From Ignavibacteriales bacterium (GTDB lineage: Bacteria; Bacteroidota; Ignavibacteria; Ignavibacteriales; Ignavibacteriaceae): DNA of 64,000 nt. The translations under genes and the position numbers were made by a program. Below are positions 17,344-25,923 of this stretch, piece after piece. The stretch is from assembly GCA_016707585.1 (NCBI GenBank), contig JADJHL010000011.1:186001-250000 (forward strand), in the 5' to 3' direction. The notes beneath the pieces are model-generated. The model was not told where the DNA came from. It made no database searches and saw nothing but the letters and a program-made list of their open reading frames with translations. Numbering within the stretch: the stretch's first letter is position 1; each line of letters opens with the position of its first letter.

Positions 17344-19686
17344 TTATTTCATAAGAAGCATTTTGCGTGTTTGTACAAAACTGCCGGCTTTAATTGTGTA
17401 GAGATAAACTCCGCTGGAAAGGAATGACGCATCAAAAGATACCTCATAATTTCCTGGAGATTTTTCTTCATTTACCAGTGTTGCAATTTCACTTCCGAGT
17501 AAATCAAAAATCTTTAACTCTACATTACTTTTTTCTTTGATTGAGTAATTAATTTTTGTGCTTGGATTAAATGGATTTGGATAATTCTGATCCAAAGCAA
17601 ATTCTGAAATTGCACCAAATGTAACTTCAATAATATTTGAGTATTCAGTCGTTCCATCAAAATCAATTTGTTTTAATCTGTAATAAGATGTTCCAACAAA
17701 AGGAGTTTGATCTGCAAATGAATAATTATGTATTTCTGTTGAAGTTCCATTTCCGTCAACAAATCCAATCTTATTCCAGGTTGAATTATCAATCGATTTC
17801 TCAATATCAAACCCTGAGTTATTTAATTCCGTTGCAGTTATCCAATTTAAGTTTACAGAGTTGTTAATTATAGAACTTGTAAACGAAACTAACTCAACTG
17901 GAATAATTCCGCTGTATACAGAAACTTTAACATTATCAACATACCAGCCATCGAAAGTTTGTGAGCCATCGGTGCGGAAATAAAATCTTAAAGTAATTTG
18001 CTGATCAGCATAAGCAGAAATATCAATTGATTCGTGTAACCATGTAGATTGTGTTCCATCATAAAGCGGCTCACCTGATGGTTGAAATGATCCGGTTCCA
18101 GGATTTGTGTACTGTCCTGTTAACGAAATCCAAGTTGTGCCATTATTGGTTGATAACTGTATTTGACCATAATCCCAATCAGTTTCAATTGCCCACTGTG
18201 TATCAAATTCCAATACAGCACCAAGTACATTTGTTAAGCCAACTTGATTGTTATATCTTAAAGAAGAAGTAACATTATTGGTATAGCTTCCACCTGGAGA
18301 ATCTGTAAACGATGTTGGAGCTGAAACAAATTTTGTTGTTGTTATATTCCAACCACCAGTTGATGTCCAATTAGTTATATCATTTGCTTCATCATACATT
18401 GCTACATTAAGTGGGGCAACGAAGAACTGATAAAATGTTGGTGGAGGTGTACTGCCTGGAGGATTAAATCCACTACCGCCAATTGGTAGTGTTTTTACAA
18501 TTGATGAATTTGCATCCTGTGCAGCAACATAATACTGACAAACTGTGCCAAGTGGTAAAGCTGGAATGTTAAATGTATAGTTGCTACTTTCTGTTGTTGT
18601 TCCGGTAATTTCAATAAAATTACCAAATGTACCAGTAGCGGTTCTAGTTCTGTAATACAATCTTGGAGCTAGTGAACCGGTTCCAATTGTTAATCCAGAT
18701 GAAACAAATGCTGTGGTAACAATTGGTTCAGATGTTGTCATTGAAGCAATTGGTGTATGCTGAATATCAAGATTAAGGTTAAGTGATAAAGTTGCCAATG
18801 TTGCAATTGAAAGTTTAGACATCTTTATAAAATATGGTTGATTATAATATGATAGATTATCATTTATAGTGTGATATTGTGGATGAAAATCATCATTATC
18901 TTCAATCAATAAAATCGCACTATATCCATGATCTAAAAATGATTGATGATCACTATAAGGTTCAGCTGGCACAACATCAAGATCAAGACTAATTCCATAT
19001 GCTAAATTTATTTCAAGCATTTTATCTTTCAGTGCTGTTGTGCTTGCAATTGAGCTTGTATGAACATCAGCATTACTATCATTATTGCCATCATAAGCAA
19101 TCATATCCATATTGATTACTCCAAGAATAGAATCCCCGGCATTTGCAGCTTGCGTTGCATAATATTCACTTCCAACTAAGCCTTGTTCTTCTTCATCCCA
19201 CAACGCAAAAACAATTGTATATGGGAAAGAATATTGTGAAAAAATTCTTGCTGCTTCAATTACTGCTGCTGTGCCGCTTCCATTATCATCTGCGCCAGGG
19301 GCAGTCGCTCCGCTTGGCATATCATCAAAGTGTGCACAAATAATATATTTTTTATTTGGGAATTCTGTTCCGGTTTTTACACCATAAACATTTTTGCCTG
19401 TTGTGCTGAACATTTGAATTGTAGTTGTCAATCCATAATTCTGCAACTTTTGTTTGATATAAGTTTCTGCAAGAGCATTACCAGGTTGTAGTTTATGTCT
19501 GGAAACAATTGTTTGTGAAGTTCCATTAATAATTGTTGGAACAACACCAGATAGTTCGCTAACAAATTTAATTATCGAATCCTGGTTTACAGTATTAATA
19601 ATTTGTTGAACTACGGGAGATTGTGGAAATAAATTTGTTTGGAAAATAAAAGTTGAAATTATAAAGAACAGTAGAACTTTTTTCAT
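17344..19686 (-). CDS. Secreted M28 zinc aminopeptidase with T9SS sorting tail
   Basis: A 780-aa multidomain protein. After the signal peptide (about 1-22), an M28 peptidase covers about residues 60-290 with zinc ligands in CAHFDD, PGADDNGSG, WDEEEQGL, NMDMIAYD and the late His of PQYHTINDN. An Ig-like stretch (about 310-420), a jelly-roll segment resembling the InhA/MAM type (about 430-590) and an FN3-like segment (about 595-690) follow. The last 80 residues are a T9SS type A sorting domain with NYPNPFNPSTKINY and a Lys end. It should be exported by T9SS and release N-terminal residues from proteins outside the cell. Its last 168 residues are nearly identical to those of the beta-helix protein at 34570-36372. 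Confidence 0.93.
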   Translation of the reverse strand: MKKVLLFFIISTFIFQTNLFPQSPVVQQIINTVNQDSIIKFVSELSGVVPTIINGTSQTIVSRHKLQPGNALAETYIKQKLQNYGLTTTIQMFSTTGKNVYGVKTGTEFPNKKYIICAHFDDMPSGATAPGADDNGSGTAAVIEAARIFSQYSFPYTIVFALWDEEEQGLVGSEYYATQAANAGDSILGVINMDMIAYDGNNDSNADVHTSSIASTTALKDKMLEINLAYGISLDLDVVPAEPYSDHQSFLDHGYSAILLIEDNDDFHPQYHTINDNLSYYNQPYFIKMSKLSIATLATLSLNLNLDIQHTPIASMTTSEPIVTTAFVSSGLTIGTGSLAPRLYYRTRTATGTFGNFIEITGTTTESSNYTFNIPALPLGTVCQYYVAAQDANSSIVKTLPIGGSGFNPPGSTPPPTFYQFFVAPLNVAMYDEANDITNWTSTGGWNITTTKFVSAPTSFTDSPGGSYTNNVTSSLRYNNQVGLTNVLGAVLEFDTQWAIETDWDYGQIQLSTNNGTTWISLTGQYTNPGTGSFQPSGEPLYDGTQSTWLHESIDISAYADQQITLRFYFRTDGSQTFDGWYVDNVKVSVYSGIIPVELVSFTSSIINNSVNLNWITATELNNSGFDIEKSIDNSTWNKIGFVDGNGTSTEIHNYSFADQTPFVGTSYYRLKQIDFDGTTEYSNIIEVTFGAISEFALDQNYPNPFNPSTKINYSIKEKSNVELKIFDLLGSEIATLVNEEKSPGNYEVSFDASFLSSGVYLYTIKAGSFVQTRKMLLMK
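17350..17850 (-). repeat. T9SS tail module, copy 1 (inverted repeat of 35866-36366)
   Basis: This segment encodes the FN3-like region and sorting tail of the M28 peptidase. It is nearly identical at DNA level to 35866-36366 in opposite orientation. The encoded stretches of about 168 residues differ at six positions by my count. Outside the module the two proteins are unrelated. This points to recent gene conversion or module copying. Confidence 0.9.
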
Positions 19687-19919
19687 AACAAGTTCCTTTA
19701 GTAAGTAGAAAGATTAGTTAGTTTATGCAATTTTATTTTAGATGGTAAATAGCAAGTATTGTTTTGCTTTTATTACGAGCTTTAATCATTGCAAAAATTA
19801 TGCTAAATCACCTAAAAAGGGATAATTGCAATAAACGAAAGCAAACCGATTCCACACAAAAAACGCAGTAATTTTTTTCTCAATAAAGGTAATATATGGA
19901 TTACAAATTTTCTCAGTAA

Positions 19920-20525
19920 TTAAATCAAAATTTTTTGCTTAACAAGTGCAAATATTTCTTTCTCAATTTCTTTACCACGATTTCTACCATACCACAAATG
20001 AAGTTCTTTGTTGATATCTGATTTTTCCATTCCTTCGTTTTTAAGTCTTGTAAAAAGCTCCTGAGCTTCTTTAGGTCTTGGTCCCCATTGAAAAAGTTCA
20101 TCATTATTTTCATCGTAAACAATTAACTTTGGAATTGCTTTACCGCCATTTGTAAGATACAATTCCATGTAATCCAGATTGGAATCGCGCAATAAAATTT
20201 TTAAATCAATCTTATTATTAAGTTGTGCAAGCTTTGCAATAACAGGAACAATCTGTGCAGAGTCTCCGCACCAGGTTTCTGTAATTACAATCCATTGTTG
20301 TTTAGTTGTAATTTGAGAAAACAAATCTTTGATTTCATCGGCAGACTCAAAAGTTTTATCAAGCCTTGATGTCCTTTGCAGATTTAGTTTTAATATTTCA
20401 AACGCGTGTTTCTTTTGTTCATCCAGGGCATCAGGATTTATTGAGTTTACTTGATTTGTAAATTGTTCGATATATTTATCATAAGTTTTATACTCATTTA
20501 TAGTACAATAATTCAGTGCTGGCAT
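19920..20525 (-). CDS. Thioredoxin-family protein with single active-site Cys
   Basis: A 201-aa cytosolic protein of the thioredoxin_9 type. The beta-alpha region reads ITETWCGDSAQIVPVI, so only one Cys remains where thioredoxins have CxxC. That pattern is normal for this subfamily, in which TETWCGD is the hallmark. Residues after it (LLRDSNLDYMELYLTNGGKAIPKLIVYD) give the cis-Pro loop. It may form mixed disulfides or bacillithiol-like adducts, but no reaction is proved. It is monocistronic, divergent from the DUF2203 gene. Confidence 0.8.
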   Translation of the reverse strand: MPALNYCTINEYKTYDKYIEQFTNQVNSINPDALDEQKKHAFEILKLNLQRTSRLDKTFESADEIKDLFSQITTKQQWIVITETWCGDSAQIVPVIAKLAQLNNKIDLKILLRDSNLDYMELYLTNGGKAIPKLIVYDENNDELFQWGPRPKEAQELFTRLKNEGMEKSDINKELHLWYGRNRGKEIEKEIFALVKQKILI

Positions 20526-20672
20526 TGTTTTCTTTCGTTTTTAAGATGTTAGAAAGGAATTCCACTAAAAGGATTCATAATTATTTTATAAATAATTTGC
20601 ATACTTAAATATCAAGCTTTTTTTATTTGATTAAAATTGTATTTTTGCCGAGAACTATTTCTTAGGAAAACA

Positions 20673-21059
20673 ATGACAACAGAAACCAAATATTTTACTC
20701 CTGCTGAAGCACGCAAGACTTTGCCTCTGGTAAAAAATATTGTTAGAGATATTTTACAGGCAACAAGAGAAATGCGTTTAATTGCTGAAGAAATTAACAG
20801 CGGAATTGAAGATGATTTAAGAATTAAAAAACTTGCTAGTGATGTTAATGGGTTTTTGAGCGAACTTGAAGAAGTTGGATGTTTTTATAAAGACACTAAA
20901 TTCCAGATTGGTTTGGTTGATTTTCCTGCAATGATCGGCAGCGAAGAAGTTTATCTTTGCTGGAGAAGTGATGAATCAGATATTCTTTATTATCATGGAA
21001 TGGATGAAGGATATTCGGGCAGAAAATTAATTCCGCCCCAATATTTTGATGAATTTTAG
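20673..21059 (+). CDS. DUF2203-family protein
   Basis: A 128-aa protein of the DUF2203 family, whose hallmark is the N-terminal FTPAEARKTLPLVKNIV helix followed by a helical bundle and a C-terminal VYLCWR strand with a YYHGMDEGY segment. Function is unknown. I chose the ATG at 20673 because an AGGAAAA site precedes it; an upstream TTG (20637) would add 12 unlikely residues. Its stop is 1 bp from the stop of the convergent lipoprotein gene. Confidence 0.82.
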   Translation: MTTETKYFTPAEARKTLPLVKNIVRDILQATREMRLIAEEINSGIEDDLRIKKLASDVNGFLSELEEVGCFYKDTKFQIGLVDFPAMIGSEEVYLCWRSDESDILYYHGMDEGYSGRKLIPPQYFDEF

Positions 21060-21060
21060 T

Positions 21061-21489
21061 TTAGAGTTCCCACTTTAAATCAAAGTTAACTTTTGCTTCA
21101 ATTTTATTTTCAGAATTCTTGTCTGATATTTTATAAACCAGCGTGTAAGTTCCTGCCTCGTAAGTTGAATCAAGAGAAAATTGTGCTTCAAGTGGTATAT
21201 CGCCAATTGCTTCCTTTTCTTCGCTTTGTTGAACGAATTTAAATATTGAGCGCTGTACAGAACTGTCCGGTTTTATCATATCAACTTGGTAAGCTACTTC
21301 GGCTTTATAATTATTGTCTTTTTCGGTTTGAGTAAATCCTTTTACTCTTACAGTTGCATTTACTTCAGCGGATCCATCACCAATATCATAAGCAAAAGCT
21401 TCAGCACTAAATGCTTCAAACTTAGTGTCTTTTTTACTGCAAGCAACTATTAACAGTAAAACTACAAACACAAAAAATATTTTTTTCAT
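21061..21489 (-). CDS. Small hypothetical lipoprotein
   Basis: A 142-aa protein with a lipobox LLIVAC placing the lipid on C17. The mature part is a predicted beta-sandwich without a recognised family; it could be an Ig-like or FN3-like fold. It is the gene after serC on the minus strand, separated from it by a palindromic element, so co-transcription is doubtful. No function can be stated. Confidence 0.65.
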   Translation of the reverse strand: MKKIFFVFVVLLLIVACSKKDTKFEAFSAEAFAYDIGDGSAEVNATVRVKGFTQTEKDNNYKAEVAYQVDMIKPDSSVQRSIFKFVQQSEEKEAIGDIPLEAQFSLDSTYEAGTYTLVYKISDKNSENKIEAKVNFDLKWEL

Positions 21490-21502
21490 CTTACTCCTTT
21501 AA

Positions 21503-21572
21503 GTCATTTCTAAGAGCGAAACGATGAAGTAATCTGTTGTACAATTGATTGTTTCGTTTCACTCGCAATGAC
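21503..21572. repeat. Intergenic palindromic element (GTCAT...ATGAC family)
   Basis: The element is bounded by GTCAT at 21503 and ATGAC ending at 21572, with internal AGCGAAACGATGAAGTAATC and GTTTCGTTTCACTCGC arms. It is a diverged relative of 3251-3309 and lies between serC and the small lipoprotein gene. Confidence 0.65.
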
Positions 21573-21581
21573 AAATTATTA

Positions 21582-22685
21582 TTAACTATTTCGTTTCTGA
21601 AAATCACTCATAAAAGTTACAAGATCTTCAACGCCTTTTGTTGGAAATGCATTGTAGATTGATGCTCTTAATCCGCCAACAGAACGATGACCTTTTAATC
21701 CACTAAAACCTGCTTTTGTAGCTTCATCAATAAGTTTCTTTTCTAATTCGGGAGTTGCAAGATTAAATGTAATGTTCATCAATGAACGTGATTTTTTTTC
21801 TGCATGACCTTTATAAAATCCATTACTGTTATCAATAGCCTCGTAAAGAAGTTTTGCCTTTGCTTTGTTGATTTCATACATCTTCTCAAGTCCGCCAAGA
21901 TTCAAAAGATATTTTGTGACAAGCTTAATAATATAAATTCCAAAAGTGTTTGGTGTGTTATACATTGAATCATTTTCTGCCTGGATTTTATAGTTAAGCA
22001 TAGTGTGAAGTGAATCCGGACTTCTTTCAAGCATATCTTTTCTGATTATAACAAGCACAACTCCTGATGGCCCAATATTTTTCTGAGCGCCGGCATAAAT
22101 CAATGCATATTTACTAACATCGATTGGCTTATGTAAAATATCAGAAGAAGCATCGCAAACAAGCGGAACATTATCAACCTCAGGTTCACTCATCCATTGT
22201 GTTCCATAAATTGTATTGTTTGATGTGAAGTGAACATAAGAAGCGTCGGGATCTAGTTTCAATTCGCTTTGCTTTGGAATGCGTTTGAAAAATTTATTTT
22301 CTCCTTCACCTTCTTCAGTTGTTGCTGCAACATTTACAGTTCCAACTCGTTTTGCTTCTTTAATTGCTTTCTTCGACCAGCTTCCAGTTGAAATATAATC
22401 TGCTTTATTCTTTGGTGGCATCAAGTTTAACGGAACCATTGAAAATTGAAGGCTTGCTCCACCCTGTAAAAATAAAATTTCATAATTATCAGGAACGTTT
22501 AATAATTGTTTGATTCCGTTTTTAGCATCTGCAAGAATTGCATCAAATGTTTTTGAGCGATGTGAGATTTCCAGGATAGACATTCCAACTCCCGGTAACG
22601 TAAACAATTCTTTTTGTGCTTCAAGTAAAACTTCTTCCGGTAGAATTGCCGGACCTGCACTGAAGTTATAAATTCTTTTTTCCAT
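21582..22685 (-). CDS. serC: Phosphoserine aminotransferase
   Basis: A 367-aa class V aminotransferase that converts 3-phosphohydroxypyruvate to 3-phosphoserine in serine synthesis, using PLP. The N-terminus YNFSAGPAILPEEVL is the SerC hallmark. The PLP lysine is in YAGAQKNIGPSG, and GLKGHRSVGGLRASIYNA near the C-terminus is also typical. Length matches the family. It is 31 bp downstream of the DUF1015 gene and likely in the same operon; these two genes are often neighbours in this part of the bacterial tree. Confidence 0.97.
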   Translation of the reverse strand: MEKRIYNFSAGPAILPEEVLLEAQKELFTLPGVGMSILEISHRSKTFDAILADAKNGIKQLLNVPDNYEILFLQGGASLQFSMVPLNLMPPKNKADYISTGSWSKKAIKEAKRVGTVNVAATTEEGEGENKFFKRIPKQSELKLDPDASYVHFTSNNTIYGTQWMSEPEVDNVPLVCDASSDILHKPIDVSKYALIYAGAQKNIGPSGVVLVIIRKDMLERSPDSLHTMLNYKIQAENDSMYNTPNTFGIYIIKLVTKYLLNLGGLEKMYEINKAKAKLLYEAIDNSNGFYKGHAEKKSRSLMNITFNLATPELEKKLIDEATKAGFSGLKGHRSVGGLRASIYNAFPTKGVEDLVTFMSDFQKRNS

Positions 22686-22716
22686 GATATTTTTCCTTAA
22701 ATAATTTTGTATCGAT

Positions 22717-23964
22717 TTAAATTAAATGTGTTAAAAGTCCATCTCTTAATTTAGGTTCAAACCAGGTTGATTTTGGTGGCATAATTTCTCCAGCATCAGA
22801 TATATTCATCAAGTCATCCAACCCCACAGGATAAAGTGAAAACGCAACAGCAGCTTTACCAGAATCAACAAGTTTTTCTAATTCTTTTGTTCCGCGTATT
22901 CCACCAATAAAATCTATTCTTGTATTTGTGCGCGGATCATCAATTCCAAGAACAGGATTTAATAAAAAATTCTGTAGAATACTTACATCAAGTTTTTCTC
23001 CAACAGATTTTTCTAAAGATAAACTTGCAAAAACAGAATCTCTTGGTTTTAGAACAAACCATTCTTTTTCAATATACATGCAAAAAATATTTTTGGTTTT
23101 GGGTTCTTTATCTGTAGTTGGAGTAATTGTAAACTTATCAGCAACAGAATTCATAAAATCTGCCTTCCTTAATCCATTCAAATCAAATACAACACGATTG
23201 TAAGGAAGAATTTTTAACTGATCTTCCGGGAAAAGTACAGCAATAAAATAATTATACTCTTCGCTTCCGCTATGATGTGGATTAGCTTTCATCTTTTCTT
23301 CTTTTGCTCGGCTTGCACTTTTTGCACGATGATGTCCATCAGCAATATAAAGTTTATTAATCTTGGCAAATTCATTTTCAATTATCTCATAGTATTCATT
23401 TGGCATAATCCAAACTGTATGCTGGATCCCATCTGGTGCAGTAAAATCATATTCTGGGTTAACGGACTTTATCGTTGTATCAACAATATCATTAACAGTT
23501 TTTACTCCACGGTAAGTTAAAAATACCACTCCTGTCTGTGCTTCAGTTGTAATGATATGATTTGTTCTATCATCTTCTTTTACTTTACGGGTTTTTTCGT
23601 GTTTAAGAATTACATCATTATCATAATCATCAACAGAAAAAGTTGCACAGATTCCTGTTTGTGATCTTCCATCCATAATTAATCTGTAAAGATAGAAGTG
23701 AGATTTTCCATCAACGTTTAATGGAGCGTTTTCAATTATCTTATTAAGATTTTCCTTTGCTTTAAGATAAACTTCTTTTGAGTAAACATCTTTTACTTCA
23801 GGCAAATCAATTTCTGATCTTGTGATGTGCAAATAGCTAAGAGGATTTCCTTCCGCAAACTGCTTTGCTTCATCGCGGTTAACAACATCATAAGGAACGC
23901 TTGCAACTAATTGTGATTTTTCTTTTGTAGGTCTAAGTGCTTTAAAAGGTCTGATAACAGCCAT
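22717..23964 (-). CDS. DUF1015-family protein
   Basis: A 415-aa cytosolic protein of the DUF1015 (SpyM3_0124-like) family, starting with the typical VIRPFKALRPTKE and VPYDVVNRDEA. The ADGHHRAKSA motif (about residues 208-217), conserved in the family, resembles a ParB-type nucleotide-binding signature, and later work on the family suggests a link to serine metabolism. No activity can be claimed from this sequence. It precedes serC by 31 bp, which supports that metabolic link. Confidence 0.88.
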   Translation of the reverse strand: MAVIRPFKALRPTKEKSQLVASVPYDVVNRDEAKQFAEGNPLSYLHITRSEIDLPEVKDVYSKEVYLKAKENLNKIIENAPLNVDGKSHFYLYRLIMDGRSQTGICATFSVDDYDNDVILKHEKTRKVKEDDRTNHIITTEAQTGVVFLTYRGVKTVNDIVDTTIKSVNPEYDFTAPDGIQHTVWIMPNEYYEIIENEFAKINKLYIADGHHRAKSASRAKEEKMKANPHHSGSEEYNYFIAVLFPEDQLKILPYNRVVFDLNGLRKADFMNSVADKFTITPTTDKEPKTKNIFCMYIEKEWFVLKPRDSVFASLSLEKSVGEKLDVSILQNFLLNPVLGIDDPRTNTRIDFIGGIRGTKELEKLVDSGKAAVAFSLYPVGLDDLMNISDAGEIMPPKSTWFEPKLRDGLLTHLI

Positions 23965-24148
23965 AAAATCAATCTCCGTTTTTAGAAAAGATTATTAAAA
24001 TTCTGCATCTCAAAAATCCACAAAATAAACGTAATAAGCCAATTAGAATTGATGAAGTTATTAATGACTAAACACTTATTTGGTTAAAAATCACGAAGAC
24101 AAATATAAATTAATTATCTTTACAGCCGTTTAATAATATTTTAGAATA

Positions 24149-24943
24149 ATGGCTGAAGAAGTAAAAAAAACTCGTAGAAAACCCGGACAGGAAAAAGATG
24201 AAATTGTTGGAAAAGTAGAATATCATAAAGATGTTCTTTCACCAATTCTTAAAAATAAAAGAGATATTGTTGTTTGGCTGCCAATTGGATATAATCCACT
24301 AAAAAATCCTGATAAAAAATATCCGGTTCTTTATATGCACGATGGACAAAATATTATTGATCCCAAAACCGCTTATGTAGGAAAAGATTGGCGTGTTGAT
24401 GAAACTGTAATGAAACTTATCAAGCAAAAAAAGATTAAAGAAATTATTGTTGTGGGAATTTATAATTCGCCCGATAGACTTGATGAATACAGCTGGAGTG
24501 AAAAAGGACAAAACTATTTAAAGTTTATTGTAACAGAACTGAAGCCATTTATAGATTCTGTTTACAAAACTTTATCAGATAAAGAAAATACGGCAATAAT
24601 GGGTTCATCAATGGGCGGATTAATTTCGTTCTATGCTGGATGGCATTATCCAGATGTTTTTTCTATGGTAGGATGTTTGTCAAGTTCGTTTTATTATAAC
24701 AATGATAGAAGTATAAAACAAGTTGAAGATTACAATGGACATAAAAAACACGTTAAGTTTTATATTGATCACGGAGAAGATGGAAATGTGCGCGGACAGA
24801 GAATGTTTGTTGAACTTTCCAAAAAAGGTTATGTAATAGGACAGGATATTGATTACTTCTATTCTCCAGGCGCAGAACATAATGAAAGGGAGTGGGCCGC
24901 AAGATTAGAACGGCCGTTACTTTTTTTCTTTAAGAATAGTTAG
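24149..24943 (+). CDS. Esterase-D-like alpha/beta hydrolase
   Basis: A 264-aa putative esterase of the Esterase/PF00756 type. The nucleophile elbow is GSSMGGLIS (Ser near residue 152), preceded by the YPVLYMHDGQN segment and followed by the late His in GAEHNEREW. No signal peptide is seen, so it should be cytosolic. Relatives hydrolyse S-formylglutathione, siderophore esters or acylated sugars; none can be chosen here. It is monocistronic and followed by an intergenic repeat. Confidence 0.82.
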   Translation: MAEEVKKTRRKPGQEKDEIVGKVEYHKDVLSPILKNKRDIVVWLPIGYNPLKNPDKKYPVLYMHDGQNIIDPKTAYVGKDWRVDETVMKLIKQKKIKEIIVVGIYNSPDRLDEYSWSEKGQNYLKFIVTELKPFIDSVYKTLSDKENTAIMGSSMGGLISFYAGWHYPDVFSMVGCLSSSFYYNNDRSIKQVEDYNGHKKHVKFYIDHGEDGNVRGQRMFVELSKKGYVIGQDIDYFYSPGAEHNEREWAARLERPLLFFFKNS

Positions 24944-24999
24944 TCATTGCGAAGGAGTCTTCTGCCATAGGCATCCCTTTGGGAGACTGAAGCAATCTG
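24944..24999. repeat. Diverged intergenic element (TCATTGCGAAGGAG type)
   Basis: It begins with TCATTGCGAAGGAGTCTTC and ends with GACTGAAGCAATC, directly after the esterase stop codon. The pieces GGGATGCC-like and GGCATCCC sit in a central stem. It resembles the 3251-3309 and 21503-21572 elements in reverse orientation but is less symmetric. Confidence 0.5.
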
Positions 25000-25113
25000 T
25001 TTATTTTATTGATTCATTGTTACATTATTCAATTGTTTCATTGTTTAAATTCTAGTAACTCTGAGTGAAGTAAAGGAGTTAGTGTATATATTTTAAAAGT
25101 CTATGGAAGTTTT

Positions 25114-25749
25114 ATGAAAAATTATTTTTTACTTTTTTTAATCTTTGCGTTAATTAGCTGCTCATCCAATCAGCTCGTAAATCTTAGAACAGCAAAGGAT
25201 ATTGTTAAAGATTATTATGAATCGGGAAAGTATAATGAAGAAATCAGAACAGTAATAAAAGATGCAAAACAAAAATTTGATAAAGTTGAAGTGAATAAAA
25301 ATTCAGTGGTAATTTTTGATGTTGATGAAACTGCACTTAACAATTATGGCTTAGCTAAGCAAATGGATTTTGGATATGTGTATGATCTTAATAAAAAATG
25401 GAATGAAGAATTAAAAGCTCCCGCAATAAAAGAAACACAGGATCTTTACTTTTATCTTCTTAACAAAGGTATTAAAACCATTTTTCTTACTGGGAGAAAC
25501 TCAAATGAGTACGATGTTACTTATAAAAATTTAATCCAGGAAGGTTATACAGGATTTGATACTTTAATTACCCAAAGCAAAGAAGATCAAAAACTAAAAG
25601 CCCAGGAATTTAAAAGTAAGATTCGTACCGAACTTACAAATAAAGGTTATGAAATTGTTGGAACAGTTGGAGATCAATGGACTGATTTAAATGGACCGTA
25701 TTCAGGAATACAAATAAAACTTCCGAATTATCTTTACGAGATTAAATAA
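25114..25749 (+). CDS. HAD acid phosphatase lipoprotein (class B/C)
   Basis: A 211-aa lipoprotein (lipobox FALISC, C16). The HAD nucleophile motif is FDVDETALNNYG (Asp-x-Asp-Glu-Thr), motif II is FLTGRNSNEY, and the C-terminal VGDQWTDL supplies the metal-binding Asp. This pattern belongs to the HAD IIIB acid phosphatases, such as the P4 class C lipoproteins, that strip phosphate from nucleotides and sugar phosphates outside the cytoplasm. It is monocistronic. Confidence 0.9.
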   Translation: MKNYFLLFLIFALISCSSNQLVNLRTAKDIVKDYYESGKYNEEIRTVIKDAKQKFDKVEVNKNSVVIFDVDETALNNYGLAKQMDFGYVYDLNKKWNEELKAPAIKETQDLYFYLLNKGIKTIFLTGRNSNEYDVTYKNLIQEGYTGFDTLITQSKEDQKLKAQEFKSKIRTELTNKGYEIVGTVGDQWTDLNGPYSGIQIKLPNYLYEIK

Positions 25750-25810
25750 ATCATCGCACTCTTACTAGTCTGATGATTGGAGATACCTTAAGATTATTAG
25801 TTTTTCTTTG

Positions 25811-25859
25811 ATTTAAATCAGCGATAATCCCTTAGATCCGTATCATCCGCGTTCAATCG
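25811..25859. repeat. Candidate dispersed intergenic fragment (ATCCGTATCATCCGCGTTC)
   Basis: The stretch ATTTAAATCAGCGATAATCC then CTTAGATCCGTATCATCCGC is GC-richer than its surroundings. It resembles an intergenic fragment that recurs in many genomes of this group. Only one copy is in the window, so this rests on memory rather than on repetition seen here. Confidence 0.3.
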
Positions 25860-25923
25860 TCTTATTCTAACTACCCAAATTTCCTTATATTTACACACAA
25901 ATTTTTCACTAAAAGAGTAATAA

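Noticed and set aside
23272..23520. Open frames opposite the DUF1015 gene
   Set aside because: They are out of phase with a well-conserved gene and have no start signal.
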